Shown here: positions 33,863-45,800 of the stretch, piece by piece
Numbering within the stretch: position 1 is the stretch's first letter
Layout: every line of letters begins with the position of its first letter
NCBI RefSeq assembly: GCF_023159225.1
Contig: NC_063167.1
Location: 4,514,234 to 4,578,233, forward strand
Origin: Perognathus longimembris pacificus
Taxonomy: Eukaryota > Chordata > Mammalia > Rodentia > Heteromyidae
Length of the DNA stretch: 64,000 nt
Reading direction: 5' to 3'
Notes under the pieces: generated by a model
Told to the model about the DNA's origin: nothing
The model's database searches: none
The model's input: the letters and a program-made list of their open reading frames with translations, nothing else
Translations under genes and position numbers: made by a program

Positions 33863-34080
33863 GGGGCTGGGAATGTGGCCTAGTGGCAAGAGTGCTCGCC
33901 TCGCATACAGGAAGCCCTGGGTTCGATTCCCCAGCACTACATATATAGAAAATGGACAGAAGTGGTGCTGTGGCTCAAGTGGCAGAGTGCTAGCCTTGAG
34001 CAAAGAGAAGCCAGGGACAGTGTTCAGGCCCTGAGTCCAAGGCCCAGGACTGGCAAAACAACAACAACAACAACAACAAG
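33863..34080 (+). mobile_element. IDL-Geo dimeric SINE
   Basis: The left ID-like monomer has GGGGCTGGGAATGTGGCCTA, AGTGCTCGCC and CCTGGGTTCGATTCCCCAGC (box B). ACATATATAGAAAATGG links it to the right Geo monomer TGTGGCTCAAGTGGCAGAGT, ending CCAGGACTGGCAAAAC and a (CAA)n tail. A probable target-site duplication flanks it: GGACTCTGTC at 33852-33861 and GGATTCTGTC at 34080-34089, with one mismatch. IDL-Geo is described from Geomyoidea, so this copy is diagnostic for the host. Confidence 0.92.
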
Positions 34081-34089
34081 GATTCTGTC

Positions 34090-35702
34090 CGGAAAGGACG
34101 GCCAAGTCCAGGAGGTGGGGCGACTCGTTCAGACCCTCAGGGCCCACTGTGGGGGGAGCCATGCCCACACGACGTGCCTGGTCATGAGAAGGGCTTGTCC
34201 TCCCCGCCCCTCTGCATCTGTCCTCTTCCCCCTCGTGGAAAGAGCTACCAGAAAGAGAAAAGCGGGGTCCCCTGCAGGTGCTCCGCCCCATCCACACAGC
34301 CAGGAGCCCCAGAGAAACTGGAGACCAGCCCCCCCCCCCCCCGGGGCCTGGGGCTCATCATCTTTAGTAGGAAGGGGAGGTTGCTCTGAGCAGGGCAGGG
34401 TGAACCTCAGGGGAGAAAAACTCAGACTGGGGCTGCCCTGGAGGCAACTGTGAATGCTCTTCTGATCCATCATTACATCAAGGAAACTCCCTACAAACCT
34501 GAGATCTGAGGAACACGCTTGGAAGCAAACTCCACACAAGGCTAATAGCTCTTCACTTCCCGGCGTCTGGGGGGGGGGGGCAGAGCAGCAAGCACCTCTG
34601 GGAGCAATGCATGGCCCTGGCTCCAGCAGCTGCACCCGGGCAGCCCCAGCCCTGGGAACACAGCTCCACAAAGCAGCCCAGATGTAGTCGGGCTTGGAAC
34701 ACACAGCCCAGCTAGCCACGTTCACAGGGAGCGAGGGTTGCCGAGAGCCAAAAAGCCATCAGATCGCGTTCCAGAATCGGGCATGCACCCAATGCGGGAG
34801 CCAAACACATGACCGTCATCTCAGTAGTCCCATAAATCACTTGCCTTCCAACACTTCACAGTTTGATCTCCTGACGGTTCCAAATTTCTTTGCCCTACAG
34901 CAGAGTTTTCCGTGGTTTAATGAGAAAGAGAATGTGCCTGTGGGTGGCAAAGGGGCTCTGCGGCTCCGCCTCAGGCCTCCCCCAGGAGACGGAGGCTCAT
35001 TGTTCTTGGGCCTGTAATTCCTAAATGCTGGGGAATTTTTTTTTTTTTTTAGCCAGATTAATCCTGAAATCCCAACTTGATTCCTTAAGCTGTGCTTTAG
35101 CAAGAGGGCGATCTCCCTCCGACTTGCAATGGGAGGGCTGCCTCTTTCAGATTACAAAAAAAAAAAAAAAACAAAAAAAAAAAGCAGAAGGAAAGTGAGA
35201 AGTCTGATGGCATTGTCGCCATGTTTCCAAAGACTGGCCCTGCCTTTTGTAATCATGGAAGTTGGACTGTAGTTCTGCTGCTGTGGCGTGAACCACAATG
35301 GAAGCGCAGTTCTCTTTGTGTCTTTTGTAGTTCAGGGTGGATCTTTTGTGCCCCTCCCCCCTCCCCTAGGGAAAAGCTACTGACTTAGGACATGCCCTCT
35401 TCTCACGGTTCAAGCTGTCTGCTCCCATGCCTACCATCACAGCAGCAATGCAATCCCTAAGAAGAAGACGTGGAAGGCAAGCTGCTTCTCCTTGAGACCG
35501 GGGTCCATAAAATGCACACACCATTCCTACTCCTGTCATTGAGCAAAATTTGTTCGCACAGTCATCCCTCCTTACCAAGTAATCTGTGCCGCCTAGCCAT
35601 GTGCCGAACACTTCTCCAGGTGTGTGGCTCTGGGTGTGAATCACTCCCGGCCTAGGAAGGCCATGAGCCACCTGCAGTACCCTGTGGGCCTCAACTTCCT
35701 GA
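34090..35702. other. Intron with homopolymer runs, no named element
   Basis: C-run at 34329-34341, G-run at 34570-34580, T-run at 35037-35050 and an A-rich stretch at 35153-35182. 34800-34930 is AT-richer unique sequence. There is no exon. Confidence 0.35.
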
Positions 35703-35706
35703 CTGT

Positions 35707-36098
35707 CAGGTCCTGTCTGGGGTGAGCGTCCAGGGTCCTGTCCATGGTGACTCTCCAGGGTCCTGTCTGGGGTGAGCGTCCAGGGTCCTGTCTGGGGTGA
35801 GGGTCCAGGGTCCTGTCCATGGTGACTCTCCAGGGTCCTGTCTGGGGTGAGCGTCCAGGGTCCTGTCTGGGGTGAGGGTCCAGGGTCCTGTCCATGGTGA
35901 CTCTCCAGGGTCCTGTCCAGGGTGAGCGTCCAGGGTCCTGTCCAGGGTGAGCGTCCAGGGTCCTGTCTGGGGTGAGGGTCCAGGGTCCTGTCCATGGTGA
36001 CTCTCCAGGGTCCTGTCTGGGGTGAGCGTCCAGGGTCCTGTCCAGGGTAAGCGTCCAGGGTCCTGTCCGGGGTGAGGGTCCAGGGTCCTGTCTCTGGA
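35707..36098 (+). repeat. 25-bp minisatellite with a 75-bp higher-order period
   Basis: About 15-16 units made of GGGTCCTGT followed by TCTGGGGTGAGCGTCCA or close variants. Three unit types (with GTGAGCG, GTGAGGG or CCATGGTGACTCT) recur in order, so CCATGGTGACTC appears at 35743, 35818 and 35893, exactly 75 bp apart, then 100 bp further on. Most units contain a GGTGAG donor-like motif. Open frames on the minus strand (Asp/Arg/Thr/Leu-rich) are artefacts. The unit length equals that of the giant array 770 bp downstream, but the sequence differs. Confidence 0.95.
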
Positions 36099-36299
36099 AT
36101 TCAAAGCAACCCGAGCCCTCGGTCCGGGCATCTCATCCTGGGTGTGTTCCAAGCAGCTGGTAGGAGACCCCTAACTGTGTCCAGCCCCCCCCCCTCATCC
36201 GGTGTGCCCAAGGCCCGGGCAGGGGGAGCCCCCTTGCGGATCAGCTCCTGAGACTTTTATTGGTGCTCCCTTGCTGAGTTGTCAGAATCATCCATGGGG

Positions 36300-36800
36300 C
36301 TCCGGATGGAATCCCTTCCGTGGGCTCCGCACTCGCTCACCTTCCACGCCCCTGTGCACTGCGCATGCTCACTGTCTGAGCCTCTGCGAGCTGCGCATGC
36401 TCACTGACCGCCGCGCACAGGCAGTCTGAGCGCCTGTGCGCCGCGCATGCTCACTGGGCCCGGCGCGCACACTGCGCATGCTCACTTCCCGCGCCCCGCG
36501 TCTCAGGGCCACGAGGCGCAGGGGAGGGCCGCCCCGCAGCCCGCCGACAGTGAGGTCACGCGAGCCGCCCGGAGGACGAGGCGAAGCTCCACGGTGGCCG
36601 CCCCGGAGCCCAGCCGCGTCCCGCCGGGGCAGGAGGCTGGGCGGGGGAGCCGGCCCGCCCCGGAGCTCCACCCGCCACCCCGGGCCCGTCCATCACCCGC
36701 ACGCGAGCGCAGTGCCCCCACCGCCCACGAGCACGCAGTCGCGGACACACGTGCGTGCGCCCGGGCGGCTTCCCGGCGTTTCTAAACACTCAAGGCGTGT
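36300..36800. promoter_or_regulatory. CpG island wedged between two minisatellites
   Basis: CpG-dense unique sequence (for example CCGCGCCCCGCGTCTC, GCCGCCCCGGAGCCC, GACACACGTGCGTGCGCC). Four GCGCATGC boxes lie near its upstream edge (separate entry). It could be an intragenic promoter or unmethylated regulatory island inside CAMTA1; there is no transcript evidence here, and CpG density alone may also reflect GC-biased conversion. Confidence 0.5.
36361..36487. promoter_or_regulatory. Four repeated GCGCATGCTCACT boxes (NRF1-like)
   Basis: GCGCATGCTCACT occurs at 36361, 36393, 36443 and 36474. NRF1 recognises GCGCATGCGC; here the left half and centre match and the right half is CTC, so binding would be reduced or half-site. 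The spacing (32, 50, 31) suggests a degraded 31-bp repeat. Confidence 0.5.
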
Positions 36801-36870
36801 CAAGTGTGAAGAGACGAAAGCCATGTCGGCGTGAGAGGGTGAGGGGCGTGGAGGCGAAGGAGGGGAGGCC

Positions 36871-39800
36871 GTGTGAGTGTGAGTGTGAGGATGGAGGCCG
36901 TGTGAGTGTGAGTGTGAGGATGGAGGCCGTGTGAGTGTGAGTGTGAGGGGATGGAGGTCATGTGAGTGTGAGGGGATGGAGGCCGTGTGAGTGTGAGTGT
37001 GAGGGGATGGGGGCCGTGTGAGTGTGAGTGTGAGGGGATGGAGGTCATGTGAGTGTGAGGGGATGGAGGTCGTGTGAGTGTGAGTGTGAGGGGATGCAGG
37101 CCGTGTGAGTGTGAGTGTGAGGGGATGGGGGCCGTGTGAGTGTGAGGGGATGGAGGCCGTGTGAGTGTGAGGGGATGGAGGCCGTGTGAGTGTGAGGGGA
37201 TGGAGGTCATGTGAGTGTGAGGGGATGGAGGCCGTGTGAGTGTGAGGGGATGGAGGCCGTGTGAGTGTGAGGGGATGCAGGCCGTGTGAGTGTGAGTGTG
37301 AGGGGATGGGGGCCGTGTGAGTGTGAGGGGATGGAGGCCGTGTGAGTGTGAGGGGATGGAGGCCGTGTGAGTGTGAGGGGATGGAGGCCGTGTGAGTGTG
37401 AGGGGATGGAGGCCGTGTGAGTGTGAGGGGATGCAGGCCGTGTGAGTGTGAGTGTGAGGGGATGGGGGCCGTGTGAGTGTGAGTGTGGGGATGGAGGCCG
37501 TGTGAGTGTGAGGGGATGGAGGCCGTGTGAGCGTGAGAGGATGGAGGCCGTGTGAGTGTGAGTGTGAGGGGATGGAGGCCGTGTGAGTGTGAGAGGATGG
37601 AGGCCGTGTGAGTGTGAGTGTGAGGGGATGGAGGTCGTGTGAGTGTGAGGGGATGGAGGTCGTGTGAGTGAGAGGATGGAGGCCGTGTGAGTGTGAGTGT
37701 GAGGGGATGGAGGCCGTGTGAGTGTGAGGGGATGGAGGCCGGGTGAGTATGAGTGTGAGGGGATGGAGGCCGTGTGTGAGCGTGAGGGGATGGAGGCCGA
37801 GTGAGTATGAGTGTGAGTGGATGGAGGCCGTGTGAGTGTGAGTGTGAAGGGATGATGGAGGCCGTGTGAGTGTAAGGGGATGGAGGCCGTGTGAGTGTGA
37901 GAGGATGGAGGCCGTGTGAGTGTGAGTGAGGGGATGGAGGCCGTGTGAGTGTGAGTGTGAGGGGATGGAGGCCGTGTGAGTGTGAGGGGATGGAGGCCGT
38001 GTGAGTGTGAGGGGATGCAGGCCGTGTGAGTGTGAGGGGATGGGGCCGTGTGAGTGTGAGGGGATGGAGGCCGTGTGAGTGTGAGTGTGAGGGGATGGGG
38101 GCCGTGTGAGTGTGAGTGTGAGGATGGAGGCCGTGTGAGTGTGAGTGTGGGGATGGAGGCCGTGTGAGTGTGAGGGGAAGGAGGCCGTGTGAGTGTGAGG
38201 GGATGGAGGCCGTGTGAGTGTAAGGGGATGAGGCCGTGTGAGTGTGTGAGGGGATGGAGGCCTTGTGAGTGTGAGGGGATGGAGGCCGTGTGAGTGTGAG
38301 GGGATGGAGGCCGTGTGAGTGTGAGTGTGAGGGGATGGGAGCCGTGTGAGTGTGAGGATGGAGGCCGTGTGAGTGTGAGTGTGAGGGGATGGAGGCCGTG
38401 TGAGTGTGAGGGGATGGAGGCCGTGTGAGTGTGAGTGTGAGGGGATGGAGGCCAAGTGAGTGTGAGGATGGAGGCCGAGTGAGTGTGAGTGTGAGGGGAT
38501 GGAGGCCGTGTGAGTGTGAGTGTGAGGGGATGGAGGCCGTGTGAGTGTGAGTGTGAGGGGATGGAGGGCGTGTGAGGGTGAGGGGATGGAGGCCGTGTGA
38601 GTGTGAGGGGATGGAGGACGTGTGAGTGTGAGGGGATGCAGGCCGTGTGAGTGTGAGTGTGAGGGGATGGGGGCCGTGTGAGTGTGAGTGTGAGGGGATG
38701 GAGGCCGTGTGAGTGTGAGTGTGAGGGGATGGAGGCCGTGTGAGTGTGAGGGGATGGAGGCCGTGTGAGTGTGAGTGTGAGGGGATGGAGGCCGTGTGAG
38801 TGTGAGGGGATGCAGGCCGTGTGAGTGTGAGTGTGAGGGGATGGGGGCCGTGTGAGTGTGAGTGTGAGGGGATGGGGGCCGTGTGAGTGTGAGGATGGAG
38901 GCCGTGTGAGTGTGAGTGTGGGGATGGAGGCCGTGTGAGTGTGAGGAGATGGAGGCCGTGTGAGTGTGAGGGGATGGAGGCCGTGTGAGTGTGAGGCGAT
39001 GGAGGCCGTGTGAGTGTGAGTGTGAGGGGATGGAGGCCGAGTGAGTGTGAGTGTGAGGGGATGGAGGCCATGTGAGTGTGAGTGTGAGGGGATGGAGGCC
39101 GTGTGAGTGTGAGTGTGAGGGGATGGAGGCCGTGTGAGTGTGAGTGTGAGGGGATGGAGGCCGTGTGAGTGTGAGTGTGAGGGGATGGAGGCCGTGTGAG
39201 TGTGAGTGTGATGGGATGGAGGCCGAGTGAGTGTGAGGGGATGGAGGCCGTGTGAGTGTGAGTGTGAGGGGATGGAGGCCGTGTGAGTGTGAGGGGATGC
39301 AGGCCGTGTGAGTGTGAGTGTGAGGGGATAGGGGCCGTGTGAGTGTGAGGGGATGGAGGCCGTGTGAGTGTGAGGGGATGGAGGCCGTGTGAGTGTGAGT
39401 GTGAGGGGATGGGAGCCGTGTGAGTGTGAGTGTGAGGGGATGGAGGCCGAGTGAGTGTGAGTGTGAGGGGATGGAGGCCGTGTGAGTCTGAGGGGATGGA
39501 GGCCGTGTGAGTGTGAGTGTGAGGGGATGGAGGCCGTGTGAGTATGAGGGGATGCAGGCCGTGTGAGTGTGAGTGAGAGGGGATGGGGGCCGTGTGAGTG
39601 TGAGTGTGAGGGGATGGAGGCCGTGTGAGTGTGAGGGGATGGAGGCCGTGTGAGTGTGAGTGTGGGGATGGAGGCCGTGTGACTGTGAGGGGATGGAGGC
39701 CGTGTGAGTGTGAGGGGATGGAGGCCGTGTGAGTGTGAGTGTGAGGGGATGGAGGCTGTGTGAGTGTGAGTGTGAGGGGATGGAGGCCGTGTGAGTGTGA

Positions 39801-42800
39801 GGGGATGGAGGCCGTGTGAGTGTGAGTGTGAGGGGATGGAGGTCGTGTGAGTGTGAGGGGATGCAGGCCATGTGAGTGTGAGGGGATGGAGGCCGTGTGA
39901 GTGTGAGGGGATGGAGGCCAAGTGAGTGTGAGTGTGAAGGGATGGAGGCCGAGTGAGTGTGAGTGAGGGGATGGAGGCCGTGTGAGTGTGAGTGAGGGGA
40001 TGGAGGCCGTGTGAGTGTGAGGGGATGGAGGCCAAGTGAGTGTGAGTGTGAAGGGATGGAGGCCGAGTGAGTGTGAGGGGATGGAGGCCGTGTGAGTGTG
40101 AGGGGATGGAGGCCGAGTGAGTGTGAGTGAGGGGACGGAGGCCGTGTGAGTGTGAGTGCGTGGATGGGGGCTGTGTGAGTGTGAGTGTGAGGGGATGGAG
40201 GCCAAGTGAGTGTGAGTGTGAAAGGATGGAGGCTGAGTGAGTGTGAGTGTGAGGGGATGGAGGCCGTGTGAGTGTGAGGGGATGCAGGCCGTGTGAGTGT
40301 GAGTGTGAGGGGATGGAGGCCGAGTGAGAGTGAGTGTGAGGGGATGGAGGCCGAGTGAGTGTGAGTGTGAGGGGATGGAGGCCTTTTGAGTGTGAGTGTG
40401 AGGGGATGGAGGCCGTGAGAGTGTGAGGGGATGGAGGCCGTGTGAATGTGAAGGGATGGAGGCCGAGTGAGTGTGAGTGTGAGGGCATGGAGGCCGAGTG
40501 AGTGTGAGTGTGAGGGGATGGGGGCCGTGTGAGTGTGAGGGGATGGAGGCGGTGTGAGTGTGAGGGGATGGAGGCCGTGTGAGTGTGAGTGCGTGGATGG
40601 GGGCCGTGTGAGTGTGAGGGGATGGAGGCCGTGAGTGTGAGTGTGAGGGGATGGAGGCCGTGTGAGTGTGAGGGGATGGAGGCCGAGTGAGTGTGAGTGT
40701 GAGGGGATGGGGCCGTGTGAGTGTGAGGGGATGGAGGCCGAGTGAGTGTGAGTGTGAGGGGATGGAGGCCATGTGAGTGTGAGTGTGAGGGGATGGGGGC
40801 CGTGTGAGTGTGAGTGTGAGGGGATGGAGGCCGTGTGAGTGTGAGGGGATGGAGGCCGTGTGAGTGTGAGTGTGGGAATGGAGGCCGTGTGAGTGTGAGG
40901 GGATGGAGGCCGTGTGAGTGTGAGGGGATGGAGGCCGTGTGAGTGTGAGGGGATGGAGGCCGTGTGAGTGTGTGTGTGAGGAGATGGAGGCTGTGTGAGT
41001 GTGAGTGTGAGGGGATGGAGGCCGTGTGAGTGTGAGGGGATGGAGGCCGTGTGAGTGTGAGTGTGAGGGGATGGAGGTCGTGTGAGTGTGAGGGGATGCA
41101 GGCCATGTGAGTGTGAGGGGATGGAGGCCGTGTGAGTGTGAGTGAGGGGATGGAGGCCGTGTGAGTGTGAGTGAGGGGATGGAGGCCGTGTGAGTGTGAG
41201 GGGATGGAGGCCAAGTGAGTGTGAGTGTGAAGGGATGGAGGCCGAGTGAGTGTGAGTGAGGGGATGGAGGCCGTGTGAGTGTGAGGGGATGGAGGCCGAG
41301 TGAGTGTGAGTGTGAGGGGACGGAGGCCGTGTGAGTGTGAGTCCGTGGATGGGGGCTGTGTGAGTGTGAGTGTGAGGGGATGGAGGCCAAGTGAGTGTGA
41401 GTGTGAAAGGATGGAGGCTGAGTGAGTGTGAGTGTGAGGGGATGGAGGCCGTGTGAGTGTGAGGGGATGGAGGCCGAGTGAGTGTGAGTGTGAGGCGACG
41501 GAGGCCGTGTGAGTGTGAGTGCGTGGATGGGGGCCGTGTGTGAGGGGATGGGGGCCGTGTGAGTGTGAGGGGATGGAGGCCGTGTGAGTGTGAGGGGATG
41601 GAGGCCGTGTGAGTGTGAGGGGATGGAGGCCGAGTGAGTGTGAGTGTGAGGGGATGGAGGCCGAGAGAGTGTGAGTGTGAGGGGATGGAGGCCGTGTGAG
41701 TGTGAGGGGATGCAGGCCGTGTGAGTGTGAGTGTGAGGGGATGGAGGCCGAGTGAGAGTGAGTGTGAGGGGATGGAGGCCGAGTGAGTGTGAGTGTGAGG
41801 GGATGGAGGCCTTGTGAGTGTGAGTGTGAGGGGATGGAGGCCGTGAGAGTGTGAGGGGATGGAGGCCGAGTGAGTGTGAGTGTGAGGGCATGGAGGCCGA
41901 GTGAGTGTGAGTGTGAGGGGATGGGGGCCGTGTGAGTGTGAGGGGATGGAGGCGGTGTGAGTGTGAGGGGATGGAGGCCGTGTCAGTGTGAGTGTGAGGG
42001 GATGGGGGCCGTGTGAGTGTGAGGGGATGGAGGCCGTGTGAGTGTGAGTGTGAGGGGATGGAGGCCGTGTGAGTGTGAGGGGACGGAGGTCGTGTGAGTG
42101 TGAGTGCGTGGATGGGGGCCGTGTGAGTGTGAGTGTGAGGGGATGGAGGCCGTGAGTGTGAGTGTGAGGGGATGGAGGCCGTGTGAGTGTGAGGGGATGG
42201 AGGCCGAGTGAGTGTGAGTGTGAGAGGATGGGGCCGTGTGAGTGTGAGGGGATGGAGGCCGAGTGAGTGTGAGGGGATGGAGGCCGTGTGAGTGTGAGGG
42301 TATGGAGGCCGAGTGAGTGTGAGTGTGAGGGGATGGAGGCCGTGTGAGTGTGAGTGTGAGGGGATGGAGGCCGAGTGAGTGTGAGGGGATGGAGGCCGTG
42401 TGAGTGTGAGGGGATGCAGGCCATGTGAGTGTGAGGGGATGCAGGCCGTGTGAGTGTGAGTGTGAGGGGATGGAGGCCGAGTGAGAGTGAGTGTGAGGGG
42501 ATGGAGGCCGAGTGAGTGTGAGTGTGAGGGGATGGAGGCCGTGTGAGTGTGAGTGTGAGGGGATGGAGGCCGTGAGAGTGTGAAGGGATGGAGGCCAAGT
42601 GAGTGTGAGTGTGAGGGGATGGAGGCCGTGTGAGTGTGAGTGTGAGGGGATGGAGGCCGTGTGAGTGTGAAGGGATGGAGGCCAAGTGAGTGTGAGTGTG
42701 AGGGGATGGAGGCCGTGTGAGTGTGAGTGTGAGGGGATGGAGGCCGTGTGAGTGTTAGGGGATGGAGGCCGTGTGAGTGTGAGGGGATGGAGGCCGTGTG

Positions 42801-45800
42801 AGTGTGAGTGTGAGGGGATGGAGGCCGTGTGAGTGTGAGGGGATGGAGGCCGAGTGAGTGTGAGTGTGAGGGGATGGAGGCCGTGTGAGTGTGAGGGGAT
42901 GGAGGCCGTGTGAGTGTGAGTGTGAGGCGATGGAGGCCGTGTGAGTGTGAGGGGATGGAGGCCGAGTGAGTGTGAGTGCGAGGGGATGGAGGCCGTGTGA
43001 GTGTGAGGGGATGGAGGCCGTGTGAGTGTGAGTGTGAGGGGATGGAGGCCGTGTGAGTGTGAGGGGATGGAGGCCGAGTGAGTGTGAGTGTGAGGGGATG
43101 GGGCCGTGTGAGTGTGAGGGGATGGAGGCCGTGTGAGTGTGAGGGGATGGAGGCCGAGTGAGTGTGAGTGTGAGGGGATGGAGGCCTTGTGAGTGTGAGT
43201 GTGAGGGGATGGAGGCCGAGTGAGTGTGAGGGGATGGAGGCCGTGTGAGTGTGAGGGGATGCAGGCCATGTGAGTGTGAGGGGATGCAGGCCGTGTGAGT
43301 GTGAGTGTGAGGGGATGGGGGCCGTGTGAGTGTGAGGGGATGGGGGCCGTGTGAGTGTGAAGGGATGGAGGCCAAGTGAGTGTGAGTGTGAGGGGATGGA
43401 GGCCGTGTGAGTGTGAGGGGATGGAGGCTGTGTGAGTGTTAGGGGATGGAGGCCGTGTGAGTGTGAGGGGATGGAGGCCGAGTGAGTGTGAGTGTGAGGG
43501 GATGGAGGCCGTGAGTGTGAGGGGATGGAGGCCGAGTGAGTGTGAGTGTGAGGGGATGGAGGCCGTGTGAATGTTAGGGGATGGAGGCCGTGTGAGTGTG
43601 AGTGTGAGGGGATGGAGGCCGTGTGAGTGTGAGGGGATGGAGGCCGTGTGAGTGTCAGTGTGAGGGGATGGAGGCCGTGTGAGTGTGAGGGGATGCAGGC
43701 CGTGTGAGTGTGAGTGTGAGGGGATGGGGGCCGTGTGAGTGTGAGGGGATGGAGGCCGTGTGAGTGTGAGGGGATGGGGGCCGTGTGAGTGTGAGTGTGA
43801 GGGGATGGAGGCCGTGTGAGTGTGAGGGGATGGAGGCCGAGTGAGTGTGAGGGGATGGAGGTCGTGTGAGTGTGAGTGTGAGGGGATGGAGGCCGTGTGA
43901 GTGTGAGGGGATGGAGGTCGTGTGAGTGTGAGTGTGAGGGGATGGAGGCCGTGTGAGTGTGAGGGGATGGAGGCCGTGTGAGTGTGAGGGGATGGAGGTC
44001 GTGTGAGGGGATGGAGGCCGTGTGAGTGTGAGTGTGAGGGGATGGAGGCCGTGTGAGTGTGAGTGTGAGGGGATGGAGGTCGTGTGAGTGTGAGTGTGAG
44101 GGGATGCAGGCCGTGTGAGTGTGAGTGTGAGGGGATGGGGGCCGTGTGAGTGTGAGGGGATGGAGGCCGTGTGAGTGTGAGGGGATGGGGGCCGTGTGAG
44201 TGTGAGTGTGAGGGGATGGAGGCCGTGTGAGTGAGGGGATGGAGGCCGTGTGAGTGTGAGGGGATGGAGGCCGTGTGAGTGTGAGTGTGAGGGGATGGAG
44301 GCCGTGTGAGTGTGAGTGTGAGGGGATGGAGGCCGTGTGAGTGTGAGGGGATGGAGGCCGTGTGAGTGTGAGTGTGAGGGGATGGAGGCCGTGTGAGTGT
44401 CAGTGTGAGGGGATGGAGGCCGTGTGAGTGTGAGGGGATGCAGGCCGTGTGAGTGTGAGTGTGAGGGGATGGAGGCCGTGTGAGTGTCAGTGTGAGGGGA
44501 TGGAGGCGGTGTGAGTGTCAGTGTGAGGGGATGGAGGCCGTGTGAGTGTGAGGGGATGGAGGCCGTGTGAGTGTGAGGGGATGGAGGCCGTGTGAGTGTG
44601 TGAGGGGATGGAGGCCGTGTGAGTGTGAGCGGATGGAGGCCGTGTGAGTGTGGGGATGGAGGCCGTGTGAGTGTGCGTGAATGGGGGCCGTGTGAGTGTG
44701 AGGGGATGGAGGCCGTGTGAGTGTGAGTGTGAGGTGATGGAGGCCATGTGAGTGTGAGTGTGAGGGGATGGGAGCCGTGTGAGTGTGAGTGTGAGGGGAT
44801 GGAGGCCGAGTGAGTGTGAGTGTGAGGGGATGGAGGCCGTGTGAGTGTGAGGGGATGGAGGCCGTGTGAGTGTGAGTGTGAGGGGATGGAGGCCGTGTGA
44901 GTATGAGGGGATGCAGGCCGTGTGAGTGTGAGTGTGAGGGGATGGGGGCCGTGTGAGTGTGAGTGTGAGGGGATGGAGGCCGTGAGTGTGAGGGGATGGA
45001 GGCCGTGTGAGTGTGAGTGTGGGGATGGAGGCCGTGTGAGTGTGAAGGGATGGAGGCCGTGTGAGTGTGAGGGGATGGAGGCCGTGTGAGTGTGAGTGTG
45101 AGGGGATGGAGGCTATGTGAGTGTGAGTGTGAGGGGATGGAGGCCGTGTGAGTGTGAGGGGATGGAGGCCGTGTGAGTGTGAGTGTGAGGGGATGGAGGT
45201 GTGAGTGTGAGGGGATGCAGGCCATGTGAGTGTGAGGGGATGGAGGCCGTGTGAGTGTGAGTGAGGGGATGGAGGCCGTGTGAGTGTGAGGGGATGGAGG
45301 CCAAGTGAGTGTGAGTGTGAAGGGATGGAGGCCGAGTGAGTGTGAGTGAGGGGATGGAGGCCGTGTGAGTGTGGGGGGATGGAGGCCGAGTGAGTGTGAG
45401 TGTGAGGGGACGGAGGCCGTGTGAGTGTGAGTGCGTGGATGGGGGCCGTGTGAGTGTGAGGGGATGGGGGCCGTGTGAGTGTGAGGGGATGGAGGCCGTG
45501 TGTGAGGGGATGGAGGCCGTGTGAGTGTGAGTGTGAGGGGATGGGGGCCGTGTGAGTGTGAGGGGATGGAGGCCGTGTGTGAGGGGATGGAGGCCGTGTG
45601 AGTGTGAGGGGATGGAGGCCGTGTGAGTGTGAGTGCGTGGATGGGGGCTGTGTGAGTGTGAGTGTGAGGGGATGGAGGCCAAGTGAGTGTAAGTGTGAAA
45701 GGATGGAGGCTGAGTGAGTGTGAGTGTGAGGGGATGGGGGCCGTGTGAGTGTGAGGGGATGGGGGCCGTGTGAGTGTGAGGGGATGGAGGCCGTGTGTGA

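Noticed and set aside
33895..33935. tRNA gene suggested by box-B-like GGTTCGATTCC
   Set aside because: It is the tRNA-derived left monomer of an IDL-Geo SINE, not a functional tRNA; the same holds for 5341-5420, 17635-17715 and 30895-30985.
35366..36152. Repetitive ORF rich in DRTL, HPRQDPG and SPWTGPW peptides
   Set aside because: It follows the 25-bp minisatellite exactly and starts and stops with it.
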